In this document: piece after piece, positions 1-7,878 of the stretch
Numbering within the stretch: position 1 is the first letter of the stretch
Layout: the number at the start of each line of letters is the position of its first letter
Origin: Alphaproteobacteria bacterium
GTDB lineage: Bacteria > Pseudomonadota > Alphaproteobacteria > Sphingomonadales > Sphingomonadaceae
NCBI GenBank assembly: GCA_018828205.1
Contig: JAHJWA010000419.1
Span: forward strand, 1-19,177
Length of the DNA: 19,177 bases
Direction: 5' to 3'
Notes under the pieces: generated by a model
Told to the model about the DNA's origin: nothing
The model's database searches: none
The model's input: only the letters and a program-made list of their open reading frames with translations
Made by a program: the position numbers and the translations under genes

Positions 1-294
1 ACGCGAAAGATCCTCGCTGATCCCCGCCCGGTCGCTGTCCGGCGCGATCAGCCCGGCAAGCCGCTCGGTCATTCCCAAGACGTGGAGTGCGCTGGCGAGG
101 ACCGCCAGGCCGACGGTGGGATCGCCAGCCTCAAGACGCTGGAGCGTCTGGATGGATACGAGCATGCGCTCGGCCATGAGGCGCTGGGGAAGCTTCCGGC
201 GACGACGCGCAAGCGCGATGTCCTTGCCCAGTCGCACAATGGCGCGCTGGCTCTGGGGCGGCAGTCCGCTTGCAGCTCGGGAAGCACGTGGCAT
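1..294 (-). CDS. XRE-family HTH transcriptional regulator, HipB-like (3' end cut by window edge)
   Basis: Reading the minus strand from an ATG at 294-292 gives 98 codons that stay open to base 1, so the C-terminus is missing. A basic N-terminus (PRASRAASG) leads into a helix-turn-helix of the Cro/CI/XRE type at about residues 25-80. It contains the pattern IALARRRRKLPQRLMAER followed by SIQTLQRLEAGDPTVGLAVLA, which fits the second and recognition helices and the usual E-x-G-x-P-x-V loop. The ending ERLAGLIAPDSDRAG resembles antitoxin-like regulators that usually precede HipA-family kinase toxins; that partner would lie beyond the left edge and is not seen. No good Shine-Dalgarno precedes the ATG. 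A double dyad 10 nt upstream suggests autorepression. The HTH assignment is firm; the HipB role is inference from family resemblance. Confidence 0.8.
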   Translation of the reverse strand, partial: MPRASRAASGLPPQSQRAIVRLGKDIALARRRRKLPQRLMAERMLVSIQTLQRLEAGDPTVGLAVLASALHVLGMTERLAGLIAPDSDRAGISEDLSR

Positions 295-304
295 GGGCGA
301 TTAG

Positions 305-348
305 ATGACATATCATGCGAGATTATGCAAATAGACATGATATGTCAT
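305..348. promoter_or_regulatory. Paired dyad operator in the divergent regulator/primase intergenic region
   Basis: Positions 305-317 and 336-348 form a perfect 13-bp inverted repeat (ATGACATATCATG / CATGATATGTCAT) with an 18-nt spacer. Each arm is itself a small dyad, ATGA-N4-TCAT (305-316 and 337-348), with centres 32 bp apart, about three helical turns, so two dimers could bind the same DNA face. On the minus strand a CATAAT -10-like hexamer (327-322) sits between the arms, and an ATGACA -35-like hexamer lies in the distal arm with a short 15-nt spacer. The layout is what is expected for an autoregulated HTH repressor such as the one starting at 294. The repeat is seen directly; binding by that protein is inferred. 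Confidence 0.62.
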
Positions 349-493
349 GCGATATGTGCTGGCAGGCAGAGCAAAATCGAACATCAATATGCCCGGAAAT
401 GCACCACCATCTCGCGCAATGGGCGGCCGAGGATCACAGGCGGGAGGAGAGGCTGCCTCGGAAGACGGCAACTGCTTTTCGAAGGAGCCGAGA

Positions 494-1402
494 ATGTCCG
501 TCTGCATCCCTGCACATCATGTTTCTTCTCTCGAATATACAGCCCGCCGCATCTGCGAATCGCGCGGCGGTAAATGGTCCGGCACAAAGGGAATGGCCTG
601 CTGTCCTGCACACAAAGACCGTATACCTTCGCTGGGCGTGACGCTCGGCCGAAAGGCGATCCTTTTTCACTGCTTCGCGGGATGCGACCAACAGAGCGTG
701 CTATCCGCTCTGGCACGCGAAGGTTTCGACGCGACCTCGTTCTTTTCAGGTTCTTCGAACGCTGACGGTCCCGAGCCGACCAGAACGCGCAAACCCTCGA
801 CGGCAGCGTTGAGGATCTGGCACGAAGCGCAAGCTTTACGAGCCAGTCCTGCAAAGGCTTACCTTGAGAGCCGCGGTATCCTCGCCGCATCTCCGGCGCT
901 ACGCTTCCATCCACGAACCCCTCTTGGCCCGAAAGGACGCACCCGCTTTTTGCCGGCCATGATTGCGGCGGTCAGCCTCGACGAGGGGCCGATCGCCATC
1001 CATCGCACGTTCCTCTCGGGCAATGCCAAGGCCGGCTTCGAAAAGCCGAAGCGCGCGCTCGGCGCGCTCGGTGAAGCTGCTGTCCGCCTCTTCGCTCCGG
1101 CTTCAGGCAGGCTCGGCCTCGCTGAGGGAATCGAGAGCGCGATGTCGGCATATGCTCTTACCGGCATCCCCGTCTGGGCGACTTTGGGCAATGAGCGCTT
1201 CGGCCTCGTCAGCGTGCCCGAGAGCGTGACCGAGCTTCATCTCTTCTTCGATCACGATGCTGGCGGCGAGCTGGCCGCGTCGCGTGGCCTGGCTGCCTAC
1301 GCGCAAGACGGGCGGACGATCCATGTGCACAAACCCTCGTCACGCGATACCGACTGGAACGACGAACTTACAGCATGGCTGCGCCGCAAGGCGGCGCGTT
1401 AG
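494..1402 (+). CDS. Toprim-domain protein with N-terminal zinc finger (primase-like)
   Basis: 302 residues. The ATG at 494 is chosen because GAAGGAG at 481-487 lies 6 nt upstream; the frame is open further back to 347 but without such a signal. Residues 34-64 contain a CHC2-like zinc-ribbon pattern (C37-P-A-H40 and H59-C60-F-A-G-C64), as in DnaG-type primases. The second half is a Toprim fold: the acidic motif LAEGIESAMSA with E211 and the DxD motif FFDHDAGG with D253/D255, which together bind catalytic Mg2+ in Toprim proteins. This is the architecture of the primase/helicase-like proteins (Toprim_3 type) common on alphaproteobacterial plasmids and integrative elements. It probably makes primers or processes transferred DNA; no helicase domain is attached. 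A 7-bp GC-rich inverted repeat with an AAG loop (1381-1397) lies over its last codons. It is followed 75 nt later by the helicase-methylase gene. Confidence 0.85.
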   Translation: MSVCIPAHHVSSLEYTARRICESRGGKWSGTKGMACCPAHKDRIPSLGVTLGRKAILFHCFAGCDQQSVLSALAREGFDATSFFSGSSNADGPEPTRTRKPSTAALRIWHEAQALRASPAKAYLESRGILAASPALRFHPRTPLGPKGRTRFLPAMIAAVSLDEGPIAIHRTFLSGNAKAGFEKPKRALGALGEAAVRLFAPASGRLGLAEGIESAMSAYALTGIPVWATLGNERFGLVSVPESVTELHLFFDHDAGGELAASRGLAAYAQDGRTIHVHKPSSRDTDWNDELTAWLRRKAAR

Positions 1403-1477
1403 AGGAGAGAGGGCTTCTCGAATTCCTGATCCGGCAGAGGGCGTGTCCCGATGCCCTCATCAGGAGGACGAATTGCC
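1401..1477 (+). promoter_or_regulatory. Structured leader of the helicase-methylase gene, hairpin overlapping its Shine-Dalgarno
   Basis: Between the Toprim gene and the next start there is a purine-rich box (1401-1415, AGAGGAGAGAGGGCT) and then a hairpin. CCTGAT (1425-1430) pairs with ATCAGG (1459-1464), and GAGGGC (1437-1442) pairs with GCCCTC (1453-1458), giving a 12-bp stem with a 6-nt one-sided bulge and a 10-nt loop. The 3' arm runs into the AGGAGG Shine-Dalgarno (1462-1467), so folding would partly mask the ribosome site. The purine box recurs exactly before ardC (16863-16877). Pairing is read from the sequence; a regulatory effect is inferred. Confidence 0.55.
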
Positions 1478-4400
1478 ATGTTTCAATCAGACCTGTTTCC
1501 CGCCAGCGAGCAGTTGCCGTCAGAGCCCCTGGCCTTCGCAATCGGCAACAGGATTGCGGCGCTTCTTGCCTCGGGACGCCATCTGACCCGTGCCGACATT
1601 TCCGGCCTGTTCGCCAAAGACACCGGCGCCCTGGATTGGGGAAGCGCCTGGACCATCGATGACTACAACAACGCGACCGAGATCGGCGGACTGCTCTGGC
1701 TACAGGAGGTTTCGCGCATCGATCTTGCCACGAGCGTGCACGAAGCCGAAGCGCGCTTCGACTGGCTCGAAGCAGCATTGCCGCCACGTCACGTCCGCAG
1801 CGAAGCACAGGTCGAGCTCCAGCAGTTCTCGACCCCGCCAATGCTGGCATGGCTGATGGCGAAGGCCGCAGCAGTCTCTGCGCACGACACGCTACTCGAA
1901 CCGTCCGCAGGCAATGGCGCACTCGCGCTTTGGGGCAGCGTCCAGAACGCTTCGCTGCTGCTCAACGAGATCGATCCGGCAAGACGAGACGGTCTGGTTC
2001 ACATCTTCCCTTCGACCACGATCACCGGGCATGACGGGGAACTGATCGCCGACCTGCATCGCGGCCCTGTGCCGTCTATCGTGCTGATGAACCCGCCATT
2101 CGCCCGCAGCCAGGAGCGCGGCAAGGACGGCGATACAGCCCAGCGCCACCTGCGAAGCGCGATCCGGTCTGCCGCCGTTGGAGCGAGGATTGCCGCAATA
2201 ATGCCTGAAGGCTTCGATGCTTCCACTTTCGCCAAGGCACAGGACGAAGCATCGCTCCTGCTCGATGTTCGGCTGCAACAAATGTTTTGTCGGACGGGCA
2301 CGGGAATTGCCGTTCGCCTGGTTGTGTTCGACAAGACGCAGACCGAGTCCGCGCCAGTTATTACCGGAGATACCTGCGACCTGATCGCGCTCGGCGAACT
2401 TGTCACCGAGCTACCGCGACGAGTGCAGACCTCTGCCGGCCTCCATCGCCTCCCAGTCAGCAAGCCAGTGCGCCTCGTTGGAAATAGCTCAGCGAATCGC
2501 ACGCCGGCCCGGCCGCTGGCGCCTTTCGCAGCGACACCAACAGCCACCGCGAATGCGATCGACCTTGCCTATTCGATCCTCTCCGAACCCGCACCGGTGC
2601 CCGAACAGACAGGCATCTACCTACCTTACCGGCCCAGCCGCATCGTGTTCGAAGACGCGCCGGTCCATCCCACCCCACTCGTGGAATCGGTCGCCATGGG
2701 CTCGGTCGCGGCGCCCCAGCCGGACGTTCGCCCGCGCCTTCCCGCAGGTTGGCAGGCCGATGGCCTCGTGTCCGAAGCGCAATGCGAGACACTGGTCTAC
2801 GCTGCCCAGGCATTCGCGCGCGATCTTCCGGGTCGCTTCAAGGTTAGCCAGGAAGGCACCTCGATTGAGCTTGCCGAAGACGGCCACGCCTACCGCCAAG
2901 GCTTTTTCCTCGGCGACGGGACCGGAGCGGGCAAGGGTAGGCAGATCGCAGCAGTGATCATGGATCGCTGGCTCGCAGGCGAGCGGCGTCATGTGTGGAT
3001 CACCAAGAATGAGGCTCTGCTCGAAGACGCTCGCCGGGACTGGGAAGCGCTTGGCGGGCTGCCGCTCGATCTCCAGCCGCTCTCGCGCTGGAAACTCGGC
3101 CACCCTGTCACGATGTCCGAAGGCATCCTCTTCGTCACCTACCCGACGCTGCGCTCGGGACGCGCCGAGGATACGCGGCTCGACCAGATCCTTGACTGGG
3201 CGGGCGAGGATTTCCATGGTGTGATCGCCTTCGACGAAGCCCACGCCATGGCCAATGCGCTCGGGGGCTCATCGACCCGCAGCAAGGTCAATGGTTCCGA
3301 ACAGGGCATTGCGGGTCTCAGGCTGCAGAACCATCTGGCGCGCGCCCGGGTGCTCTATGCGTCTGCTACAGGTGCCTCGGATATCGCCAACCTTGGCTAC
3401 ACCGCCCGGCTTGGCCTGTGGGGTCCCGAGACTGCTTTCCCGACCCATGAGGCGTTCATGACCGAGATCCGCGCTGGCGGCGTCGCGGCGATGGAACTCG
3501 TCGCCCGCGACCTCAAGGCACAGGGCCTCTACCTCGCCCGTGCGCTGTCCTTCGCCGGGGTCGAGTACGAAATCCTCGAACACAATCTGACCGAAGCGCA
3601 GGTGCGGATTTACGATGCCTATGCCGATGCCTGGGCAATCATTCACCGCAACCTCGAAGCCGCGCTCGAAGCAACCCGTGTTGTCGACGAGGACAGCGGC
3701 GATACGCTCAATCGCAACGCCAAGGCTGCGGCGCTGTCGATCTTCGAAGGCACCAAGCAGCGCTTTTTTGCGCAGCTCCTGCTCTCAATGAAACTGCCGA
3801 GCCTGATCCCGGCGATGGAAGAAGCACTTGGCGAAAGCCATTCGGTGGTCGTGCAGCTGGTCTCGACTGCCGAAGCCATGCTCGGCCGGCGCCTTGCCGA
3901 GCTTACCGTGGAAGAACGCGAAGCGCTCGATATCGATCTGTCCCCGCGTGAATATGTCATCGACTATCTTGCGAAGAGCTTCCCGGTGCGCCTGATGCAG
4001 GTCTTTGCCGACGAGGATGGCAATCTTCGCTCCGAGGCGATGAGCGACGGGGAGGGCAATCCCGTTTTCTGCCCGCGCGCCGTGGCAGCACGCGATGCAC
4101 TGATCGAGCAACTCTGCGCGCTGCCGCCGATCGCCATAGCGCTCGATGCGATCATCGAGCACTTTGGAACCGAAGCCGTGGCCGAGGTCACAGGCCGGAC
4201 CCGCAGGCTTGTCTTGGGGCGCGATGGCCAGCAGCGCCTCGAACGGCGTAGTCCCAGTGCCAATGTCGCCGAAGCGCAAAGCTTCATGGAAGGAACCAAG
4301 CGCATCCTGGTATTCTCGGATGCGGGCGGGACTGGGCGTTCCTACCATGCTGATTTGGGCGCCAGGAACCAGCAGCGCCGGGTTCATTTCCTGCTCGAGC

Positions 4401-5725
4401 CGGGCTGGCGCGCTGACAACGCCATCCAGGGGCTCGGCCGCACCAATCGCACCAATCAGGCCTCGGCCCCGCTGTTCCGGCCGGTGACGTCAGACGTGAA
4501 GGGCGAACGCCGGTTTATCTCGACCATTGCGCGCAGGCTCGATGCCCTCGGCGCGCTGACGCGCGGCCAGCGCCAGACCGGCGGACAGAACCTGTTCGAT
4601 CCGGCAGACAATCTCGAAAGCGACTATGCACGCGACGCGCTCAGCCGCTGGTTCCAGCTGCTCTATGACGGCAAGCTCGAGGCCACGAGCTTTTGCAACT
4701 TCGTCGAGAGCACCGGCCTGCGGCTTGAAAACCCCGATGGCGGACTGACCGATAATCTCCCGACGATCCAGCGCTGGCTCAACCGCATTCTCGCGCTGCC
4801 GATCGCGCTCCAGAACGCCATATTCGACGAATACCTCGGCCTTGTCGAAGCGCGAATCGAAGCCGCGCGCGAGGCCGGAACGCTCGACCAGGGACTGGAA
4901 ACCGTGAGGGTCGATAGTTTTGATATCCTCGCCGACGAACTCTTGCGCACCGATCCTGTGACCGGTGCCGAAACCCGCCTCGTCTCGCTTGAAGTCGTGA
5001 GGCACCTGCGGCCGCTGCGCATGCAGCGCCTCGTTCGGATGCACGAGATTGGCAGCCCGCATGCGATCCCGATGCGCAATGCGCGCTCGGGCAAGGTCGC
5101 GCTGTCGGTTCCAGCCCGGCGCCTCATCGCCGACGACGGGGCCGTGGTCGAACGCCGACGCCTTCTGCGTCCGCTCAATTCCGCGAACTGGACCCTTGAG
5201 GCACTCACTGAGAGCCTCTGGGAAGAAATCGGCGTCACCGCGTTCACGAGCGCCTGGCGCGCCGAGGAAGAGGAGGCCGCCGCTTCACCAGTGACCGAGC
5301 GTGTCCATCTCGCCACTGGGCTGCTGCTTCCGGTCTGGAAGCGGCTGCCCGGCGATCATGTTCGGGTCACTCGGCTCGTGGCCGAGGATGGTCAGTCGAT
5401 CATCGGCCGCGAAGTGCTCGATATTGACCTTGCCGCAATCGCCGACACCTTTGGCCTCTCCGGAGTTACCGGACCATCGGCTGAGCAGATCGGCGACCTC
5501 GTCATCGCAAGCGGCAAGCCGCTGAACCTCGCAAGCCACGATCCACTAACCGTGAAACGATCGTTGGTAGGCGGTGAACAGCGCCTTGAACTGACCGGGT
5601 TCTCGCCCGATCGGCTCGACTGGTACAAGGGCAAGGGCTGCTTCACCGAGATCATCCGCTACCGCACGCGGCTGTTCGTGCCAGTCTCCGCAGCCGCGTC
5701 GGTCCTCCCTGCGCTTGCCGCCTGA
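1478..5725 (+). CDS. Fused N6-adenine DNA methyltransferase / strawberry-notch-type helicase
   Basis: 1415 residues. The ATG at 1478 is preferred to one at 1451 because AGGAGG (1462-1467) lies 10 nt before it. The N-terminal part carries a class I methyltransferase fold: motif I EPSAGNG (141-147) and catalytic motif IV NPPF (205-208), the signature of N6-adenine or N4-cytosine methylases. The middle and C-terminal parts form a superfamily 2 ATPase of the strawberry notch (SNO) kind: Walker A GDGTGAGKG (479-487), Walker B DEAH (586-589), and the arginine-finger motif QGLGRTNRTNQ (984-994). In bacteria this fusion is typical of large mobile elements. Phage P1 DarB, a virion protein that protects P1 DNA from type I restriction, is a helicase-methylase of comparable design. 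An anti-restriction or DNA-remodelling role is therefore plausible but not shown. Its 3' end (GCCTGATCCCTC, 5720-5731) is identical over 12 nt to the 3' end of the next gene. Confidence 0.88.
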   Translation: MFQSDLFPASEQLPSEPLAFAIGNRIAALLASGRHLTRADISGLFAKDTGALDWGSAWTIDDYNNATEIGGLLWLQEVSRIDLATSVHEAEARFDWLEAALPPRHVRSEAQVELQQFSTPPMLAWLMAKAAAVSAHDTLLEPSAGNGALALWGSVQNASLLLNEIDPARRDGLVHIFPSTTITGHDGELIADLHRGPVPSIVLMNPPFARSQERGKDGDTAQRHLRSAIRSAAVGARIAAIMPEGFDASTFAKAQDEASLLLDVRLQQMFCRTGTGIAVRLVVFDKTQTESAPVITGDTCDLIALGELVTELPRRVQTSAGLHRLPVSKPVRLVGNSSANRTPARPLAPFAATPTATANAIDLAYSILSEPAPVPEQTGIYLPYRPSRIVFEDAPVHPTPLVESVAMGSVAAPQPDVRPRLPAGWQADGLVSEAQCETLVYAAQAFARDLPGRFKVSQEGTSIELAEDGHAYRQGFFLGDGTGAGKGRQIAAVIMDRWLAGERRHVWITKNEALLEDARRDWEALGGLPLDLQPLSRWKLGHPVTMSEGILFVTYPTLRSGRAEDTRLDQILDWAGEDFHGVIAFDEAHAMANALGGSSTRSKVNGSEQGIAGLRLQNHLARARVLYASATGASDIANLGYTARLGLWGPETAFPTHEAFMTEIRAGGVAAMELVARDLKAQGLYLARALSFAGVEYEILEHNLTEAQVRIYDAYADAWAIIHRNLEAALEATRVVDEDSGDTLNRNAKAAALSIFEGTKQRFFAQLLLSMKLPSLIPAMEEALGESHSVVVQLVSTAEAMLGRRLAELTVEEREALDIDLSPREYVIDYLAKSFPVRLMQVFADEDGNLRSEAMSDGEGNPVFCPRAVAARDALIEQLCALPPIAIALDAIIEHFGTEAVAEVTGRTRRLVLGRDGQQRLERRSPSANVAEAQSFMEGTKRILVFSDAGGTGRSYHADLGARNQQRRVHFLLEPGWRADNAIQGLGRTNRTNQASAPLFRPVTSDVKGERRFISTIARRLDALGALTRGQRQTGGQNLFDPADNLESDYARDALSRWFQLLYDGKLEATSFCNFVESTGLRLENPDGGLTDNLPTIQRWLNRILALPIALQNAIFDEYLGLVEARIEAAREAGTLDQGLETVRVDSFDILADELLRTDPVTGAETRLVSLEVVRHLRPLRMQRLVRMHEIGSPHAIPMRNARSGKVALSVPARRLIADDGAVVERRRLLRPLNSANWTLEALTESLWEEIGVTAFTSAWRAEEEEAAASPVTERVHLATGLLLPVWKRLPGDHVRVTRLVAEDGQSIIGREVLDIDLAAIADTFGLSGVTGPSAEQIGDLVIASGKPLNLASHDPLTVKRSLVGGEQRLELTGFSPDRLDWYKGKGCFTEIIRYRTRLFVPVSAAASVLPALAA

Positions 5726-5829
5726 TCCCTCGGGCAGACCCCAATCTCAGAATGAGAGTGGAGGGAGCCCTTTGGGCTTGTGGGCCTCGTGATCCTCACC
5801 TGCGCCTTCATTCCATCAGGAGAACACCT
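5726..5829 (+). promoter_or_regulatory. Leader of the parB-like gene
   Basis: A 104-nt spacer separates the helicase-methylase stop from the ParB-like start. It holds a purine-rich stretch (about 5750-5765), a perfect AGCCC-TTT-GGGCT hairpin (5766-5778), a TGATCC block (5790-5795) and the AGGAGA Shine-Dalgarno (5818-5823) 6 nt before the ATG. The order resembles the leaders before the helicase-methylase and ardC genes. No clear sigma-70 promoter was identified, so transcription may continue from upstream. Confidence 0.4.
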
Positions 5830-7797
5830 ATGATCCAGTCGATTCCCTTGAAGAAGCTCATCCCGAGCCCGCGTAACGTTCGCAAGTCGAGCGACGTACT
5901 GGCCGACCTCCAGTTGCGGGCAGACATCGCTGCGCGCGGCCTGCTGCAGAACCTTGTCGTTCGTAAGGCCAAGCGCGGCAAGTTCGAGGTCGAGGCCGGC
6001 GGTCGCCGCCTCGCCGCGCTGCTGGCGCTGGCCGAAGAGGGCACCTTGCCCGAAAACCACGAGGTCACCTGCCTCGTCATCGAAGGCGAGGAAAGCGAAG
6101 TACGCGAAGCTAGCCTTGCCGAGAACTTCCAGCGTCTCGCGATGAACCCGGCCGACGAGGCGCAGGCCTTCGCCTCCATCATCGAGGCTGGGGCTACCCC
6201 TGAAGACGTGGCGCGCCGCTTCGGCCTCACCGTCCGGTTCGTCGAAGGGCGTCTGCGCCTGGCAAGTCTAGCACCCTGCGTCTTCGAAGCGCTCGCCGAA
6301 GGCACGATCACGCTCGACATGGCCAAGGCCTACGGCGCGATCTCCGACGTGGAACGCCAGGCGCATGTCTATGCCGAGCTGCAGGACGCCTGGTACCAGA
6401 TCACGCCCGACACGATCCGCCGCATGGTGCTCGACGCCACGGTGCGCGGTTCCGATCCACGCGCTGTTCTTGTCGGTCGCGATGCCTACCTCGCTGCGGG
6501 TGGGCGGATCGAGCGCGAACTCTTCGATGATGATGCCAGCGAGAGCTGGATCGATGTCGCGCTGCTCGAAGACCTCGCGCACAAGGCCATGGAGGAAGCG
6601 GCCGCCAGGACGGCCCAGGAACACGGCCTTGCCTGGGTGCGACCGACGCTTGGCAATTATGTCAGCCATGACCTCGTCGAAGGTTTAAGCCGCTTGCCCA
6701 GCGAGCCTGCCCCAATGACCGAACACGAGGCGCAGGAACTCGGTGAACTCGAAGCCGACTACGACCGCGTCGCCGCCGTGCTCGAAGACGAAGACAGCGA
6801 CGAGGACGAGGTCGCGAAGGCCGAGAAGGAACTGGTCGTGATCGATCGCGCCATGCGCGCGCTCAACGATCGCCCGCCGGTGCTAGCCGACGAACTGAAA
6901 TCCGAGGCTGGTGCCTTCCTCATCCTCTCGCGCAATGGCGAGCCGACATTGGTCCCGCAGTTCTATACCGAGACCGAAGTCATCGCTGACGAAGGTGTGG
7001 TCGAGGCAGTCGAAGAAAGCGGAGCGGTGAAACCCAAGGGCAGCTCGCTTTCGCAGCGCCTGCTCGACGAGCTTGCAATGCAACGCCGCGACATCCTCGC
7101 GATCCATCTCGCCAATGATCCGGCATTGGCGCTCGACTTCATGGTCTTCACGCTCGCGGATGCCGATGGGCACGACTGGCGCGCCAGAAAGGCATCGACG
7201 CTTGTCGGCTCGGTCGCGTCCGGACCGGTTGCCGGGTTCGAGGCCAAGGATGCACCGGCGAGTGCTGCTCTGGCCGAGTTCGCTGGTTCGCTCGACGAAA
7301 GCTGGCGCTCGGGCGAGACAGACGTCGAGCGGTTTGCCAGGTTCCGGGCGCTTTCCGACGAGGCGCGCTCGGCGTGGCTTGGCCATGTCGTCTCGCGCAC
7401 GCTCGTCGCCAGCCTTGCCTGCGAAGGCGAGCGTTCGGTCCCGATGCACGAGGCACTCGGCTCCCTCCTCGAAATCGAGACCGCGCATTGGTGGCGTCCC
7501 ACGGCTGCGAACTACTTCGACCGCGTGGCCAAGGCTCGCACGCTCGAAGCGCTCGATGCTGCGGGCGGTCCTGAACTGGTCAGTCGCTATGCGGCCTCGA
7601 AGAAGACCGAACTGGCGAGCGCTGCCGAGCGCATCTTTTCGGGCAACTTCATCGGTGAGGCCGATGTCAAGGAACGGGCGCAGAGCTGGATCCCTGAGAT
7701 CATGCGTTTTGTCCCTGCAGAAAAGCCGGTCGACGAAGAAGATGATGAAATTGCCATCAATGGGCCGGAAGACGCAATTGCCGAGCGAGCTGCCTGA
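5830..7797 (+). CDS. ParB/RepB/Spo0J-family protein with long C-terminal extension
   Basis: 655 residues, about twice the length of a typical ParB. The ATG at 5830 follows CATCAGGAGA; the open frame extends upstream to 5752 but without a comparable site. The N-terminus has the ParB/Srx fold: LIPSPRNVRKSS (11-22), the phosphate-binding GGRR (57-60) and the ENFQR motif (98-102) followed by NPADEAQAF, the two motifs that bind CTP in ParB clamps. A central helix-turn-helix follows (about 121-150, ATPEDVARRFGLTVRFVEGRLRLASLAP). After that come about 450 residues of no domain I recognise, with a very acidic segment near 318-328 (EDEDSDEDEV). No ParA lies beside it, so it is more likely an orphan nucleoid- or plasmid-binding protein or regulator than half of a standard parAB pair. 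A strong terminator follows 31 nt after the stop. Confidence 0.86.
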   Translation: MIQSIPLKKLIPSPRNVRKSSDVLADLQLRADIAARGLLQNLVVRKAKRGKFEVEAGGRRLAALLALAEEGTLPENHEVTCLVIEGEESEVREASLAENFQRLAMNPADEAQAFASIIEAGATPEDVARRFGLTVRFVEGRLRLASLAPCVFEALAEGTITLDMAKAYGAISDVERQAHVYAELQDAWYQITPDTIRRMVLDATVRGSDPRAVLVGRDAYLAAGGRIERELFDDDASESWIDVALLEDLAHKAMEEAAARTAQEHGLAWVRPTLGNYVSHDLVEGLSRLPSEPAPMTEHEAQELGELEADYDRVAAVLEDEDSDEDEVAKAEKELVVIDRAMRALNDRPPVLADELKSEAGAFLILSRNGEPTLVPQFYTETEVIADEGVVEAVEESGAVKPKGSSLSQRLLDELAMQRRDILAIHLANDPALALDFMVFTLADADGHDWRARKASTLVGSVASGPVAGFEAKDAPASAALAEFAGSLDESWRSGETDVERFARFRALSDEARSAWLGHVVSRTLVASLACEGERSVPMHEALGSLLEIETAHWWRPTAANYFDRVAKARTLEALDAAGGPELVSRYAASKKTELASAAERIFSGNFIGEADVKERAQSWIPEIMRFVPAEKPVDEEDDEIAINGPEDAIAERAA

Positions 7798-7828
7798 TCC
7801 CTCCTGACAGGTTCAGGTCAATCGGCGG

Positions 7829-7862
7829 GCGGTTCGTCCCTTCGGGGACGGGCCGCTCTTTT
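7829..7862 (+). terminator. Rho-independent terminator after the parB-like gene
   Basis: A 12-bp stem (7829-7840 with 7845-7856, two G-U wobbles) is closed by a TTCG loop (7841-7844) and followed by TCTTTT. In RNA this is the very stable cUUCGg tetraloop. It lies between the plus-strand parB-like gene and the minus-strand MFS gene, so it ends the backbone transcript and may limit convergent readthrough. Read on the minus strand it has no T tract. Confidence 0.88.
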
Positions 7863-7878
7863 GCGCTTGCACGAAGAG

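Noticed and set aside
82..573. A 163-codon plus-strand reading frame at the left edge
   Set aside because: It runs antisense through the XRE regulator and has no family-like motif; the minus-strand frame gives a clear helix-turn-helix.
1381..1397. GC-rich perfect inverted repeat with AAG loop as a terminator
   Set aside because: It lies in the last codons of the Toprim gene and has no T tract after it; it may still affect mRNA stability.
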